In this document: piece by piece, positions 12,571-26,960 of the stretch
Layout of the letters: every line of letters begins with the position of its first letter
Position numbering within the stretch: the stretch's first letter is position 1
Assembly: GCA_032622095.1 (NCBI GenBank)
Contig: CP136068.1
Coordinates: forward strand, 62,458,025 to 62,522,024
Length of the DNA stretch: 64,000 bases
Origin: Siphonodentalium dalli
Lineage: Eukaryota; Mollusca; Scaphopoda; Gadilida; Siphonodentaliidae
Direction: 5' to 3'
The notes under the pieces: generated by a model
Database searches by the model: none
Seen by the model: the letters and a program-made list of their open reading frames with translations, nothing else
Told to the model about the DNA's origin: nothing
Translations under genes and position numbers: made by a program

Positions 12571-15500
12571 CCTGTCCACTCTTATATGAGTTCCTCCCTG
12601 TCCACTCTTATATGAGTTCCTACCTGTCCACTCTTATATGAGTTCCTCCCTGTCCACTCTTATATGAGTTCCTCCCTGTCCACTCTTATATGAGTTCCTC
12701 CCTGTCCACTCTTATATGAAATCCTCCCTGTCCACTCTTATGAGCTCCTCCATGTCCACTCTAATATGAGTTCTTCCCTGTCCATCTTATATGAGTTCCT
12801 CCATGTCCACTCTAATATGAGTTCCTGCATGTCCACTCTTATATGAGTTCCTCCCTGTCCACTCGTATATGAGTTCCTCCCTGGTCACTCTTATATGAGT
12901 TCCTCCCTGTCCACTCTTATATGAGTTCCTCTCTGTCCACTCTTATGAGTTCCTCCCTGTCCACACTTATATGAGTTTCTGCCTGTCCACTCTTATATGA
13001 GTTCCTGCCTGTCCACTCTTATATGATTTGCTCCCTGTCCACTCTTATACGAGTTCCTCCCTGTCCACTCTTATATGAGTTCCTCCCTGTCCACTCTTAT
13101 GAGTTCCTCCCTGTCCACTCTAATATGAGTTCCTCCCTGTCCACTCTTATATGAGTTCCTCCCTGTCCACTCTTATATGAGTTCCTCCCTTTCCACTCTT
13201 ATATGAGTTCCTCCCTGTCCACTCTTATTTGAGATCCTCCCCGTCCACTCTTATATGAGTTCCAGCCTGTCCACTCTTATATGAGTTCCTGCCTGTCCAC
13301 TCTTATATGAGTTCCTCCCTGTCCACTCTTATATGAGTTCCTACCTGTCCACTCTTATATGAGTTCCTCCCTGTCCACTCTTATATGAGTTCCTCCCTGT
13401 CCACTCTTATATGAGTTCCTCCCTGTCCACTCTTATATGAGTTCCTCCCTGTCCACTCTTATGAGCTCCTCCCTGTCCACTCTAATATGAGTTCTTCCCT
13501 GTCCATCTTATATGAGTTCCTCCATGTCCACTCTAATATGAGTTCCTGCATGTCCACTCTTATATGAGTTCCTCCCTGTCCACTCGTATATGAGTTCCTC
13601 CCTGTTCAATCTTATATGAGTTCCTCCCTGTCCACTCTTATATGAGTTCCTCCCTGTCCACTCTTATGAGTTCCTCCCTGTCCACTCTAATATGAGTTCC
13701 TCCCTGTCCACTCTTATATGAGTTCCTCCCTGTCCACTCTTATATGAGTTCCTCCCTTTCCACTCTTATATGAGTTCCTCCCTGTCCACTCTTATGAGTT
13801 CCTCCCTGTCCACTCTTATATGAGTTCCTCCCTGTCCACTCTTATATGAGTTCCAGCCTGTCCACTCTAATATGAGTTCCTGCCTGTCCACTCTTATATG
13901 AGTTCCTCCCTGTCCACTCTTATATGAGTTCCTATCTGTCCACTCTTATATGAGTTTCTCCCTGTCCACTCTTATATGAGTTCCTCCCTGTCCACTCTTA
14001 TATGAGTTCCTCCCTGTCCACTCTTATATGAGTTCCTCCCTGTCCACTCTTATGAGCTCCTCCCTGTCCACTCTAATATGAGTTCTTCCCTGTCCATCTT
14101 ATATGAGTTCCTCCATGTCCACTCTAATATGAGTTCCTGCATGTCCACTCTTATATGAGTTCCTCCCTGTCCACTCGTATATGAGTTCCTCCCTGTTCAC
14201 TCTTATATGAGTTCCTCCCTGTCCACTCTTATATGAGTTCCTCCCTGTCCACTCTTATGAGTTCCTCCCTGTCCACTCTAATATGAGTTCCTCCCTGTCC
14301 ACTCTTATATGAGTTCCTCCCTGTCCACTCTTATATGAGTTCCTCCCTTTCCACTCTTATATGAGTTCCTCCCTGTCCACTCTTATTTGAGATCCTCCCT
14401 GTCCACTCTTATATGAGTTCCAGCCTGTCCACTCTTATATGAGTTCCTCCCTGTCCACTCTTATATGAGTTCCTACCTGTCCACACTTATATGAGTTTCT
14501 GCCTGTCCACTCTTATATGAGTTCCTGCCTGTCCACTTTTATATGATTTGCTCCCTGTCCACTCTAATATGAGTTCCTGCATGTCCACTCTTATATGAGT
14601 TCCTCCCTGTCCACTCGTATATGAGTTCGTCCCTGTTCACTCTTATATGAGTTCCTGCCTGTCCACTCTTATATGAGTTCCTCTCTGTCCACTCTTATGA
14701 GTTCCTCCCTGTCCACACTTATATGAGTTTCTGCCTGTCCACTTTTATATGATTTGCTCCCTGTCCACTCTTATATGAGTTCCTCCCTGTCCACTCTTAT
14801 ATGAGTTCCTCCCTGTCCACTCTTATGAGTTCCTCCCTGTCCACTCTAATATGAGTTCCTCCCTGTCCACTCTTATATGAGTTCCTCCCTGTCCACTCTT
14901 ATATGAGTTCCTCCCTTTCCACTCTTATATGAGTTCCTCCCTGTCCACTCTTATTTGAGATCCTCCCTGTCCACTCTTATATGAGTTCCAGCCTGTCCAC
15001 TCTTATATGAGTTCCTGCCTGTCCACTCTTATATGAGTTCCTCCCTGTCCACTCTTATATGAGTTCCTACCTGTCCACTCTTATATGAGTTCCTACCTGT
15101 CCACTCTTATATGAGTTCCTCCCTGTCCACTCTTATATGAGTTCCTCCCTGTCCACTCTTATATGAGTTCCTCTCTGTCCACTAGTATATGAGTTGTTGC
15201 CTGCCACTAGTATATGAGTTCATCCATGTCCACTCTTATATGAGTTGCTGTCTGTCCACTCTTATATGAGTTCCTCCCTGTCCACTCTTATATGAGTTCC
15301 TCCTTGTCCACTCTTATATGAGTTCCTCATTGTCCACTCTTATATGAGTCCCTCATTGTCCACTCTTATATGAGTTGCTGCCTGTCCACTATTATATGAG
15401 TTCCAGTCTGTCCACTCTTATATGAGTTCCTCATTTTCCACTCTTATATGAGTTCCTCCCAGTCCACTCTTATATGAGTTGTTGCCTGTCCACTATTATA

Positions 15501-16026
15501 TGAGTCCCAGCCTGTTCACTCTTATATGAATTCCTGCATGTCCACTCTTATATGAGTTCTTCCCTGTCCACTGTTATATGAGTTCCTCCCTGTCCACTCT
15601 TATTTGAGATCCTCCCTGTCCACTATTATATGAGTTCCAGCCTGTCCACTCTTATGAGTTCATCCCTGTCCACTCTTATTTGAGTTCCTCCCTGTCCACT
15701 CTTATGAGTTCCTCCCTGTCCACTCTAATATGAGTTCCTCCCTGTCCACTCTTATATGAGTTCCTCCCTGTCCACTCTTATATGATTTCCTCCCTTTCCA
15801 CTCTTATATGAGTTCCTCCCTGTCCACTCTTATTTGAGATCCTCCCTGTCCACTCTTATATGAGTTCCAGCCTGTCCACTCTTATATGAGTTCCTGCCTG
15901 TCCACTCTTATATGAGTTCCTCCCTGTCCACTCTTATATGAGTTCCTACCTGTCCACTCTTATATGAGTTCCTCCCTGTCCACTCTTATATGAGTTCCTC
16001 CCTGTCCACTCTTATATGAGTTCCTC
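12571..16026 (+). repeat. HOR-B copy 1 (3,456 bp)
   Basis: First of two tandem 3,456-bp units. Four independent anchors give the identical offset: CTCCTCCATG at 12745 and 16201, CCGTCCACTC at 13241 and 16697, CCTATCTGTC at 13931 and 17387, and ACTAGTATAT at 15181 and 18637. The unit ends with a sub-block (15180-16000) that also exists near 10666-11410, so HOR-B appears to have captured part of the sequence to its left. Borders are uncertain by some tens of bases because consensus monomers lie on both sides. Confidence 0.9.
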
Positions 16027-19000
16027 CCTGTCCACTCTTATATGAGTTCCTCCCTGTCCACTCTTATATGAGTTCCTACCTGTCCACTCTTATATGAGTT
16101 CCTCCCTGTCCACTCTTATATGAGTTCCTCCCTGTCCACTCTTATATGAGTTCCTCCCTGTCCACTCTTATATGAAATCCTCCCTGTCCACTCTTATGAG
16201 CTCCTCCATGTCCACTCTAATATGAGTTCTTCCCTGTCCATCTTATATGAGTTCCTCCATGTCCACTCTAATATGAGTTCCTGCATGTCCACTCTTATAT
16301 GAGTTCCTCCCTGTCCACTCGTATATGAGTTCCTCCCTGGTCACTCTTATATGAGTTCCTCCCTGTCCACTCTTATATGAGTTCCTCTCTGTCCACTCTT
16401 ATGAGTTCCTCCCTGTCCACACTTATATGAGTTTCTGCCTGTCCACTCTTATATGAGTTCCTGCCTGTCCACTCTTATATGATTTGCTCCCTGTCCACTC
16501 TTATACGAGTTCCTCCCTGTCCACTCTTATATGAGTTCCTCCCTGTCCACTCTTATGAGTTCCTCCCTGTCCACTCTAATATGAGTTCCTCCCTGTCCAC
16601 TCTTATATGAGTTCCTCCCTGTCCACTCTTATATGAGTTCCTCCCTTTCCACTCTTATATGAGTTCCTCCCTGTCCACTCTTATTTGAGATCCTCCCCGT
16701 CCACTCTTATATGAGTTCCAGCCTGTCCACTCTTATATGAGTTCCTGCCTGTCCACTCTTATATGAGTTCCTCCCTGTCCACTCTTATATGAGTTCCTAC
16801 CTGTCCACTCTTATATGAGTTCCTCCCTGTCCACTCTTATATGAGTTCCTCCCTGTCCACTCTTATATGAGTTCCTCCCTGTCCACTCTTATATGAGTTC
16901 CTCCCTGTCCACTCTTATGAGCTCCTCCCTGTCCACTCTAATATGAGTTCTTCCCTGTCCATCTTATATGAGTTCCTCCATGTCCACTCTAATATGAGTT
17001 CCTGCATGTCCACTCTTATATGAGTTCCTCCCTGTCCACTCGTATATGAGTTCCTCCCTGTTCAATCTTATATGAGTTCCTCCCTGTCCACTCTTATATG
17101 AGTTCCTCCCTGTCCACTCTTATGAGTTCCTCCCTGTCCACTCTAATATGAGTTCCTCCCTGTCCACTCTTATATGAGTTCCTCCCTGTCCACTCTTATA
17201 TGAGTTCCTCCCTTTCCACTCTTATATGAGTTCCTCCCTGTCCACTCTTATGAGTTCCTCCCTGTCCACTCTTATATGAGTTCCTCCCTGTCCACTCTTA
17301 TATGAGTTCCAGCCTGTCCACTCTAATATGAGTTCCTGCCTGTCCACTCTTATATGAGTTCCTCCCTGTCCACTCTTATATGAGTTCCTATCTGTCCACT
17401 CTTATATGAGTTTCTCCCTGTCCACTCTTATATGAGTTCCTCCCTGTCCACTCTTATATGAGTTCCTCCCTGTCCACTCTTATATGAGTTCCTCCCTGTC
17501 CACTCTTATGAGCTCCTCCCTGTCCACTCTAATATGAGTTCTTCCCTGTCCATCTTATATGAGTTCCTCCATGTCCACTCTAATATGAGTTCCTGCATGT
17601 CCACTCTTATATGAGTTCCTCCCTGTCCACTCGTATATGAGTTCCTCCCTGTTCACTCTTATATGAGTTCCTCCCTGTCCACTCTTATATGAGTTCCTCC
17701 CTGTCCACTCTTATGAGTTCCTCCCTGTCCACTCTAATATGAGTTCCTCCCTGTCCACTCTTATATGAGTTCCTCCCTGTCCACTCTTATATGAGTTCCT
17801 CCCTTTCCACTCTTATATGAGTTCCTCCCTGTCCACTCTTATTTGAGATCCTCCCTGTCCACTCTTATATGAGTTCCAGCCTGTCCACTCTTATATGAGT
17901 TCCTCCCTGTCCACTCTTATATGAGTTCCTACCTGTCCACACTTATATGAGTTTCTGCCTGTCCACTCTTATATGAGTTCCTGCCTGTCCACTTTTATAT
18001 GATTTGCTCCCTGTCCACTCTAATATGAGTTCCTGCATGTCCACTCTTATATGAGTTCCTCCCTGTCCACTCGTATATGAGTTCGTCCCTGTTCACTCTT
18101 ATATGAGTTCCTGCCTGTCCACTCTTATATGAGTTCCTCTCTGTCCACTCTTATGAGTTCCTCCCTGTCCACACTTATATGAGTTTCTGCCTGTCCACTT
18201 TTATATGATTTGCTCCCTGTCCACTCTTATATGAGTTCCTCCCTGTCCACTCTTATATGAGTTCCTCCCTGTCCACTCTTATGAGTTCCTCCCTGTCCAC
18301 TCTAATATGAGTTCCTCCCTGTCCACTCTTATATGAGTTCCTCCCTGTCCACTCTTATATGAGTTCCTCCCTTTCCACTCTTATATGAGTTCCTCCCTGT
18401 CCACTCTTATTTGAGATCCTCCCTGTCCACTCTTATATGAGTTCCAGCCTGTCCACTCTTATATGAGTTCCTGCCTGTCCACTCTTATATGAGTTCCTCC
18501 CTGTCCACTCTTATATGAGTTCCTACCTGTCCACTCTTATATGAGTTCCTACCTGTCCACTCTTATATGAGTTCCTCCCTGTCCACTCTTATATGAGTTC
18601 CTCCCTGTCCACTCTTATATGAGTTCCTCTCTGTCCACTAGTATATGAGTTGTTGCCTGCCACTAGTATATGAGTTCATCCATGTCCACTCTTATATGAG
18701 TTGCTGTCTGTCCACTCTTATATGAGTTCCTCCCTGTCCACTCTTATATGAGTTCCTCCTTGTCCACTCTTATATGAGTTCCTCATTGTCCACTCTTATA
18801 TGAGTCCCTCATTGTCCACTCTTATATGAGTTGCTGCCTGTCCACTATTATATGAGTTCCAGTCTGTCCACTCTTATATGAGTTCCTCATTTTCCACTCT
18901 TATATGAGTTCCTCCCAGTCCACTCTTATATGAGTTGTTGCCTGTCCACTATTATATGAGTCCCAGCCTGTTCACTCTTATATGAATTCCTGCATGTCCA

Positions 19001-19482
19001 CTCTTATATGAGTTCTTCCCTGTCCACTGTTATATGAGTTCCTCCCTGTCCACTCTTATTTGAGATCCTCCCTGTCCACTATTATATGAGTTCCAGCCTG
19101 TCCACTCTTATGAGTTCATCCCTGTCCACTCTTATTTGAGTTCCTCCCTGTCCACTCTTATGAGTTCCTCCCTGTCCACTCTAATATGAGTTCCTCCCTG
19201 TCCACTCTTATATGAGTTCCTCCCTGTCCACTCTTATATGATTTCCTCCCTTTCCACTCTTATATGAGTTCCTCCCTGTCCACTCTTATTTGAGATCCTC
19301 CCTGTCCACTCTTATATGAGTTCCAGCCTGTCCACTCTTATATGAGTTCCTGCCTGTCCACTCTTATATGAGTTCCTCCCTGTCCACTCTTATATGAGTT
19401 CCTACCTGTCCACTCTTATATGAGTTCCTCCCTGTCCACTCTTATATGAGTTCCTCCCTGTCCACTCTTATATGAGTTCCTC
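16027..19482 (+). repeat. HOR-B copy 2 (3,456 bp)
   Basis: Second copy of 12571-16026 with all marker monomers in the same order and at a constant offset. I noticed no length difference between the copies, and few or no substitutions in the stretches compared. That implies a very recent duplication, or an assembly duplication. No coding potential beyond repeat-derived open frames. Confidence 0.9.
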
Positions 19483-21730
19483 CCTGTCCACTCTTATATG
19501 AGTTCCTCCCTGTCCACTCTTATGAGCTCCTCCCTGTCCACTCTAATATGAGTTCTTCCCTGTCCATCTTATATGAGTTCCTCCATGTCCACTCTAATAT
19601 GAGTTCCTGCATGTCCACTCTTATATGAGTTCCTCCCTGTCCACTCGTATATGAGTTCCTCCCTGTTCACTCTTATATGAGTTCCTCCCTGTCCACTCTT
19701 ATATGAGTTCCTCCCTGTCCACTCTTATATGAGTTCCTCCCTGTCCACTCTAATATGAGTTCCTCCCTGTCCACTCTTATATGAGTTCCTCCCTGTCCAC
19801 TCTCATATGAGTTCCTCCCTTTCCACTCTTATATGAGTTCCTCCCTGTCCACTCTTATTTGAGATCCTCCCTGTCCACTCTTATATGAGTTCCAGTCTGT
19901 CCACTCTTATCTGAGTTCCTGCCTGTCCACTCTTATATGAGTTCCTCCCTGTCCACTCTTATATGAGTTCCTACCTGTCCACTCTTATATGAGTTCCTCC
20001 CTGTCCACTCTTATATGAGTTCCTCCCTGTCCACTCTTATATGAGTTCCTCCCTGTCCACTCTTATATGAAATCCTCCCTGTCCACTCTTATGAGCTCCT
20101 CCCTGTCCACTCTAATATGAGTTCTTCCCTGTCCATCTTATATGAGTTCCTCCATGTCCACTCTAATATGAGTTCCTGCATGTCCACTCTTATATGAGTT
20201 CCTCCCTGTCCACTCGTATATGAGTTCCTCCCTGGTCACTCTTATATGAGTTCCTCCCTGTCCACTCTTATATGAGTTCCTCTCTGTCCACTCTTATGAG
20301 TTCCTCCCTGTCCACACTTATATGAGTTTCTGCCTGTCCACTCTTATATGAGTTCCTGCCTGTCCACTCTTATATGATTTGCTCCCTGTCCACTCTTATA
20401 CGAGTTCCTCCCTGTCCACTCTTATATGAGTTCCTCATTGTCCACTCTTATATGAGTCCCTCATTGTCCACTCTTATATGAGTTGCTGCCTGTCCACTCT
20501 TATATGAGTTCCTCCCTGTCCACTCTTATATGAGTTCCTCCCTGTCCACTCTTATATGAATTCCTCCCTGTCCACTCTTATGAGCTCCTCCCTGTCCACT
20601 CTAATATGAGTTCTTCCCTGTCCATCTTATATGAGTTCCTCCATGTCCACTCTAATATGAGTTCCTGCATGTCCACTCTTATATGAGTTCCTCCCTGTCC
20701 ACTCGTATATGAGTTCCTCCCTGTTCAATCTTATATGAGTTCCTCCCTGTCCACTCTTATATGAGTTCCTCCCTGTCCACTCTTATGACTTCCTCCCTGT
20801 CCACTCTAATATGAGTTCCTCCCTGTCCACTCTTATATGAGTTCCTCCCTGTCCACTCTTATATGAGTTCCTCCCTTTCCACTCTTATATGAGTTCCTCC
20901 CTGTCCACTCTTATGAGTTCCTCCCTGTCCACTCTTATATGAGTTCCTCCCTGTCCACTCTTACATGAGTTCCAGCCTGTCCACTCTAATATGAGTTCCT
21001 GCCTGTCCACTCTTATATGAGTTCCTCCCTGTCCACTCTTATATGAGTTCCTACCTGTCCACTCTTATATGAGTTCCTCCCTGTCCACTCTTATATGAGT
21101 TCCTCCCTGTCCACTCTTATATGAGTTCCTCCCTGTCCACTCTTATATGAGTTCCTCCCTGTCCACTCTTATGAGCTCCTCCCTGTCCACTCTAATATGA
21201 GTTCTTCCCTGTCCATCTTATATGAGTTCCTCCATGTCCACTCTAATATGAGTTCCTGCATGTCCACTCTTATATGAGTTCCTCCCTGTCCACTCGTATA
21301 TGAGTTCCTCCCTGTTCACTCTTATATGAGTTCCTCCCTGTCCACTCTTATATGAGTTCCTCCCTGTCCACTCTTATGAGTTCCTCCCTGTCCACTCTAA
21401 TATGAGTTCCTCCCTGTCCACTCTTATATGAGTTCCTCCCTGTCCACTCTTATATGAGTTCCTCCCTTTCCACTCTTATATGAGTTCCTCCCTGTCCACC
21501 CTTATTTGAGATCCTCCCTGTCCACTCTTATATGAGTTCCAGCCTGTCCACTCTTATATGAGTTCCTCCCTGTCCACTCTTATATGAGTTCCTACCTGTC
21601 CACTCTTATATGAGTTCCTCCCTGTCCACTCTTATATGAGTTCCTCCCTGTCCACTCTTATATGAGTTCCTCCCTGTCCACTCTTATATGAATTCCTCCC
21701 TGTCCACTCTTATGAGCTCCTCCCTGTCCA
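19483..21730 (+). repeat. Mosaic of HOR-B-like pieces
   Basis: Up to about 20437 this follows 12132-13086 at an offset of 7,351 bp. After a switch near 20437 (CTCATTG monomers appear abruptly) it follows 13400-14490 at an offset of 7,119 bp, anchored by CCTGTTCAAT at 13601 and 20720. The 232-bp change of offset is about nine monomers. This is a rearranged third copy of part of HOR-B. Confidence 0.78.
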
Positions 21731-22780
21731 CTCTAATATGAGTTCTTCCCTGTCCATCTTATATGAGTTCCTCCATGTCCACTCTAATATGAGTTCCTGC
21801 ATGTCCACTCTTATATGAGTTCCTCCCTGTCCACTCGTATATGAGTTCGTCCCTGTTCACTCTTATATGAGTTCCTGCCTGTCCACTCTTATATGAGTTC
21901 CTCTCTGTCCACTCTTATGAGTTCCTCCCTGTCCACACTTATATGAGTTTCTGCCTGTCCACTCTTATATGAGTTCCTGCCTGTCCACTCTTATATGATT
22001 TGCTCCCTGTCCACTCTTATATGAGTTCCTCCCTGTCCACTCTTATATGAGTTCCTCCCTGTCCACTCTTATGAGTTCCTCCCTGTCCACTCTAATATGA
22101 GTTCCTCCCTGTCCACTCTTATATGAGTTCCTCCCTGTCCACTCTTATATGAGTTCCTCCCTTTCCACTCTTATATGAGTTCCTCCCTGTCCACTCTTAT
22201 TTGAGATCCTCCCTGTCCACTCTTATATGAGTTCCAGCCTGTCCACTCTTATATGAGTTCCTGCCTGTCCACTCTTATATGAGTTCCTCCCTGTCCACTC
22301 TTATATGAATTCCTACCTGTCCACTCTTATATGAGTTCCTCCCTGTCCACTCTTATATGAGTTCCTCCCTGTCCACTCTTATATGAGTTCCTCCCTGTCC
22401 ACTCTTATATGAGTTCCTCCCTGTCCACTCTTATGAGCTCCTCCCTGTCCACTCTAATATGAGTTCTTCCCTGTCCATCTTATATGAGTTCCTCCATGTC
22501 CACTCTAATACGAGTTCCTGCATGTCCACTCTTATATGAGTTCCTCCCTGTCCACTCGTATATGAGTTCCTCCCTGTTCACTCTTATATGAGTTCCTCCC
22601 TGTCCACTCTTATATGAGTTCCTCCCTGTCCACTCTTATGAGTTCCTCCCTGTCCACTCTAATATGAGTTCCTCCCTGTCCACTCTTATATGAGTTCCTC
22701 ACTGTCCACTCTTATATGAGTTCCTCCCTTTCCACTCTTATATGAGTTCCTGCCTGTCCACTCTTATTTGAGATCCTCCA
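21731..22780 (+). repeat. HOR-C block X1 (1,050 bp)
   Basis: Left 1,050-bp block of the X-Y pair. It aligns with 26961-28010 at an offset of 5,230 bp. Substitutions separate the two, for example GTTCGTCC at about 21847 against GTTCCTCC, and CCCTTTCC at about 22159 against CCCTGTCC. It contains the CCACACTTATATGAG and TATGATTTGC marker monomers and ends on a truncated 20-bp monomer at the border with Y1. Confidence 0.85.
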
Positions 22781-22790
22781 CTCTAATATG
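22768..22790 (+). other. 20-bp truncated HOR-C border monomer
   Basis: AGATCCTCC is joined straight to ACTCTAATATGAG, so CTGTCC is missing and the monomer is 20 bp instead of 26. The same border occurs near 26961, 28011 and 32191, spaced 4,180, 1,050 and 4,180 bp. The removed six bases lie between two CC pairs, which fits slippage or microhomology joining. Confidence 0.85.
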
Positions 22791-23090
22791 AGTTCTTCCC
22801 TGTCCATCTTATATGAGTTCCTCCATGTCCACTCTAATATGAGTTCCTGCATGTCCACTCTTATATGAGTTCCTCCCTGTCCACTCGTATATGAGTTCCT
22901 CCCTGTTCACTCTTATATGAGTTCCTGCCTGTCCACTCTTATATGAGTTCCTCTCTGTCCACTCTTATGAGTTCCTCCCTGTCCACACTTATATGAGTTT
23001 CTGCCTGTCCACTCTTATATGAGTTCCTGCCTGTCCACTCTTATATGATTTGCTCCCTGTCCACTCTTATATGAGTTGATCCCTGTCCAA

Positions 23091-23262
23091 TCTTTTATGA
23101 GTTGCTCCCTGTCCACTCTTTTATGAGTTGCTCCCTGTCCACTCTTGTATGAGTTGCTCCCTGTCCATTCTTTTCTGAGTTGCTCCCTGTCCACTCTTTT
23201 ATGAGTTGCTCCCTGTCCACTCTTTTATGAGTTGCTCCCTGTCCACTCTTTTATGAGTTGCT
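23091..23262 (+). repeat. CTTTTATGAG monomer run, short type
   Basis: A homogeneous run of 26-bp monomers in which TTATAT is replaced by TTTTAT and the monomer begins TTGCTCCCTG. The same run recurs at 28321-28492 and 32501-32672, in register with the HOR-C blocks. The run is a local expansion of one subtype inside the older mixed array. Confidence 0.85.
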
Positions 23263-25157
23263 CCCTGTCCACTCTGATATGAGTTGCTCCCTGTCCACAC
23301 TAATATGAGTTGCTCCCTGTCCACTCTTATACGAGTTCCTGCCAGTCCACTCTTATATGAGTTCCTCCCAGTCCACTCTTATATGAGTTCCTCCCTGTCC
23401 ACTCTTATATGAGTTTCTCCATGTCCACTCTTATATGAGTTCCTCCCTTTCCACTCTTATATGAGTTCCTCCCTGTCCACTCTTATTTGAGATCCTCCCT
23501 GTCCACTCTTATATGAGTTCCAGCCTGTCCACTCTTATATGAGTTCCTGCCTGTCCAATATAATATGAGTTCCTCCCTGTCCACTCTTATATGAGTTCCT
23601 ACCTGTCCACTCTTATATGAGTTCCTCCCTGTCCACTCTTATATGAGTTCCTACATGTCCACTCTTATATGAGTTCCTCCCTGTCCACTCTTATATGAGT
23701 TTCTCCCTGTCCACTCTTATGAGTTCCTCCCTGTCCACTCTAATATGAGTTCCTCCCTGTCCATCTTATATGAGTTCCTCCATGTCCACTCTAATATGAG
23801 TTCCTGCATGTCCACTCTTATATGAGTTCCTCCCTGTCCAGTCGTATATGAGTTCCTCCCTGTTCACTCTTATATGAGTTCCTGCCTGTCCACTCTTATA
23901 TGAGTTCCTCTCTGTCCACTCTTATGAGTTTCTTCCTGTCCACACTTATATGAGTTCCTGCCTGTCCACTCTTATATGAGTTCCTGCCTGTCCACTCTTA
24001 TATGATTTGCTCCCTGTCCATTCTTATATGAGTTGCTCCCTGTCCAATCTTTTATGAGTTGCTCCATGTTCACTCTTTTATGAGTTGCTCCCTGTCCACT
24101 CTAATATGAGTTCCTCCCTGTCCACTCTTATATTAGTTCCTCCCTGTCCACTCTTATATGAGTTCCTCCCTTTCCACTCTTATATGAGTTGCTGTCTGCC
24201 ACTAGTATATGAGTTCATCCATGTCCACTCTTATATGAGTTGCTGTCTGTCCACTCTTATATGAGTTTCTCCCTGTCCACTCTTATATGAGTTGGACCTG
24301 TATACTCTTATATGAGTTCCTCCCTGTCCACTCTTATATGAGTTGCTGACTGTCCACTCTTATATGAGTTGCTGCATGTCCACTCTTATATGAATTCATC
24401 CTTGTCCACTCTTATATGAGTTCCTCCCTGTCCACTCTTATATGAGTTCCTGCCTGTCCACTCTTATATGAATTCCTCCTGTCCAATCTTATATGAGTTC
24501 ATCCCTGTCCACTCTTATATGAGTTCCTCACAGTCCACTCTTATATGAGTTCCTCATTGTCCACTCTTATATGAGTCCCTCATTGTCCACTCTTATATGA
24601 GTTGCTCCCTGTCCACTCTTATATGAGTTCCAGCCTGTCCACTCTTATATGAGTTCCTGCCTGTCCACTCTTATATGAGTTCCTCCCTGTCCACTCTTAT
24701 ATGAGTTCCTACCTGTCCACTCTTATATGAGTTCCTCCCTGTCCACTCTTATATGAGTTCCTCCCTGTCCACTCTTATATGAGTTCCTCCCTGTCCACTC
24801 TTATATGAGTTCCTCCCTGTCCACTCTTATGAGCTCCTCCCTGTCCACTCTAATATGAGTTCCTCCCTGTCCATCTTATATGAGTTCCTCCATGTCCACT
24901 CTAATATGAGTTCCTGCATGTCCACTCTTATATGAGTTCCTCCCTGTCCACTCGTATATGAGTTCCTCCCTGTTCACTCTTATATGAGTTCCTGCCTGTC
25001 CACTCTTATATGAGTTCCTCTCTGTCCACTCTTATGAGTTCCTCCCTGTCCACACTTATATGAGTTTCTGCCTGTCCACTCTTATATGAGTTCCTGCCTG
25101 ACCACTCTTATATGATTTGCTCCCTGTCCACTCTTATATGAGCTGATCCCTGTCCAA

Positions 25158-25498
25158 TCTTTTATGAGTTGCTCCCTGTCCACTCTTTTATGAGTTGCTC
25201 CCTGTCCACTCTTTTATGAGTTGCTCCCTGTCCATTCTTTTATGAGTTGCTCCCTGTCCACTCTTTTATGAGTTGCTCCCTGTCCACTCTTTTATGAGTT
25301 GCTCCCTGTCCACTCTTTTATGAGTTGCTCCCTGTCCACTCTAATATGAGTTGCTCCCTGTCCACTCTTTTATGAGTTGCTCCCTGTCCACTCTTTTATG
25401 AGTTGCTCCCTGTCCACTCTTTTATGAGTTGCTTCCTGTCCACTCTTTTATGAGTTGCTTCATGTCCACTCTTTTATGAGTTGCTCCCTGTCCACTCT
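25158..25498 (+). repeat. CTTTTATGAG monomer run, long type
   Basis: About thirteen monomers, nearly all of the TTGCTCCCTG plus TTTTATGAG subtype, with occasional CTAATATG members. The run recurs at about 30388-30728, 34568-34908 and 36352-36682. Offsets are 5,230, 4,180 and 1,784 bp, exactly as for the surrounding blocks. Confidence 0.85.
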
Positions 25499-26960
25499 AA
25501 TATGAGATGCTCCCTGTCCACTCTAATATGAGTTGCTCCCTGTCCACTCTTATATGTGTTCCTGCCTGTCCACTCTTATACGAGTTCCTCCCAGTCCACT
25601 CTTATATGAGTTCCTCCCAGTCCACTCTTATATGAGTTCCTCCCTGTCCACTCTTATATGAGTTTCTCCATGTCCACTCTTATATGGGTTCCTCCCTGTC
25701 CACTCTTATATGAGTTCCTGCCTGTCCACTCTTATATGAGTTCCTTCCTGTCCACTCTTATATGAGTTGCTGACTGTCCCCTCTTATATGAGTTCCTCCC
25801 TGTCCACTCTTATATGAGTTCCTCCCTGTCCACTCGTATATGAGTTGCTGCCTGCCACTAGTATATGAGTTCATCCATGTCCACTCTTATATGAGTTCAT
25901 CCATGTCCACTCTTATATGAGTTCCTCCCTGTCCACTCTTATATGAGTTGGACCTGTATACTCTTATATGAGTTCCTCCCTGTCCACTCTTATATGAGTT
26001 CCTCCCTGTCCACTATTATATGAGTTGCTGCATGTCCACTCTTATATGAATTCATCCTTGTCCACTCTTATATGAGTTCCTCCCTGTCCACTCTTACATG
26101 AGTTCCTGCCTGTCCACTCTTATATGAATTCCTCCTGTCCACTCTTATATGAGTTCATCCCTGTCCACTCTTATATGAGTTCCTCACAGACCACTCTTAT
26201 ATGAGTTCCTCATTGTCCACTCTTATATGAGTCCCTCATTGTCCACTCGTATATGAGTTCCCCGCTGTCCACTCTTGTGAGTTCCTCATTGTCCACTCGT
26301 ATATGAGTTGCTGCCTGTCCACTATTATATGAGTTCCAGTCTGTCCACTCTTATATGAGTCCCTCATTGTCCACTCTTATATGAGTTGCTCCCTGTCCAC
26401 TCTTATATGAGTTCCAGCCTGTCCACTCTTATATGAGTTCCTGCCTTTCCACTCTTATATGAGTTCCTCCCTGTCCACTCTTATATGAGTTCCTACCTGT
26501 CAACTCTTATATGAGTTCCTCCCTGTCCACTCTTATATGAGTTCCTCCCTGTCCACTCTTATATGAGTTCCTCCCTGTCCACTCTTATATGAGTTCCTCC
26601 CTGTCCACTCTTATGAGCTCCTCCCTGTCCACTCTAATATGAGTTCCTCCCTGTCCATCTTATATGAGTTCCTCCATGTCCACTCTAATATGAGTTCCTG
26701 CATGTCCACTCTTATATGAGTTCCTCCCTGTCCACTCGTATATGAGTTCCTCCCTGTTCACTCTTATATGAGTTCCTGCCTGTCCACTCTTATATGAGTT
26801 CCTCTCTGTCCACTCTTATGAGTTCCTCCCTGTCCACTCAAATATGAGTTCCTCCCTGTCCACTCTTATATGAGTTCCCCCCTGTCCACTCTTATATGAG
26901 TTCCTCCCTTTCCACTCTTATATGAGTTCCTCCCTGTCCACTCTTATTTGAGATCCTCCA

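Larger units (their letters stand above)
22781..26960 (+). repeat. HOR-C block Y1 (4,180 bp)
   Basis: A 4,180-bp block bounded on each side by the same truncated monomer, in which CTCTAATATG follows AGATCCTCCA directly (22781 and 26961). Markers in order: a run of CTTTTATGAG monomers (23091-23262), GTTGGACCTG (24291), a longer CTTTTATGAG run (25158-25498), a second GGACCTG monomer (25947) and CCCGCTGTCC (26261). Block Y2 repeats all of them at an offset of 5,230 bp. Confidence 0.9.
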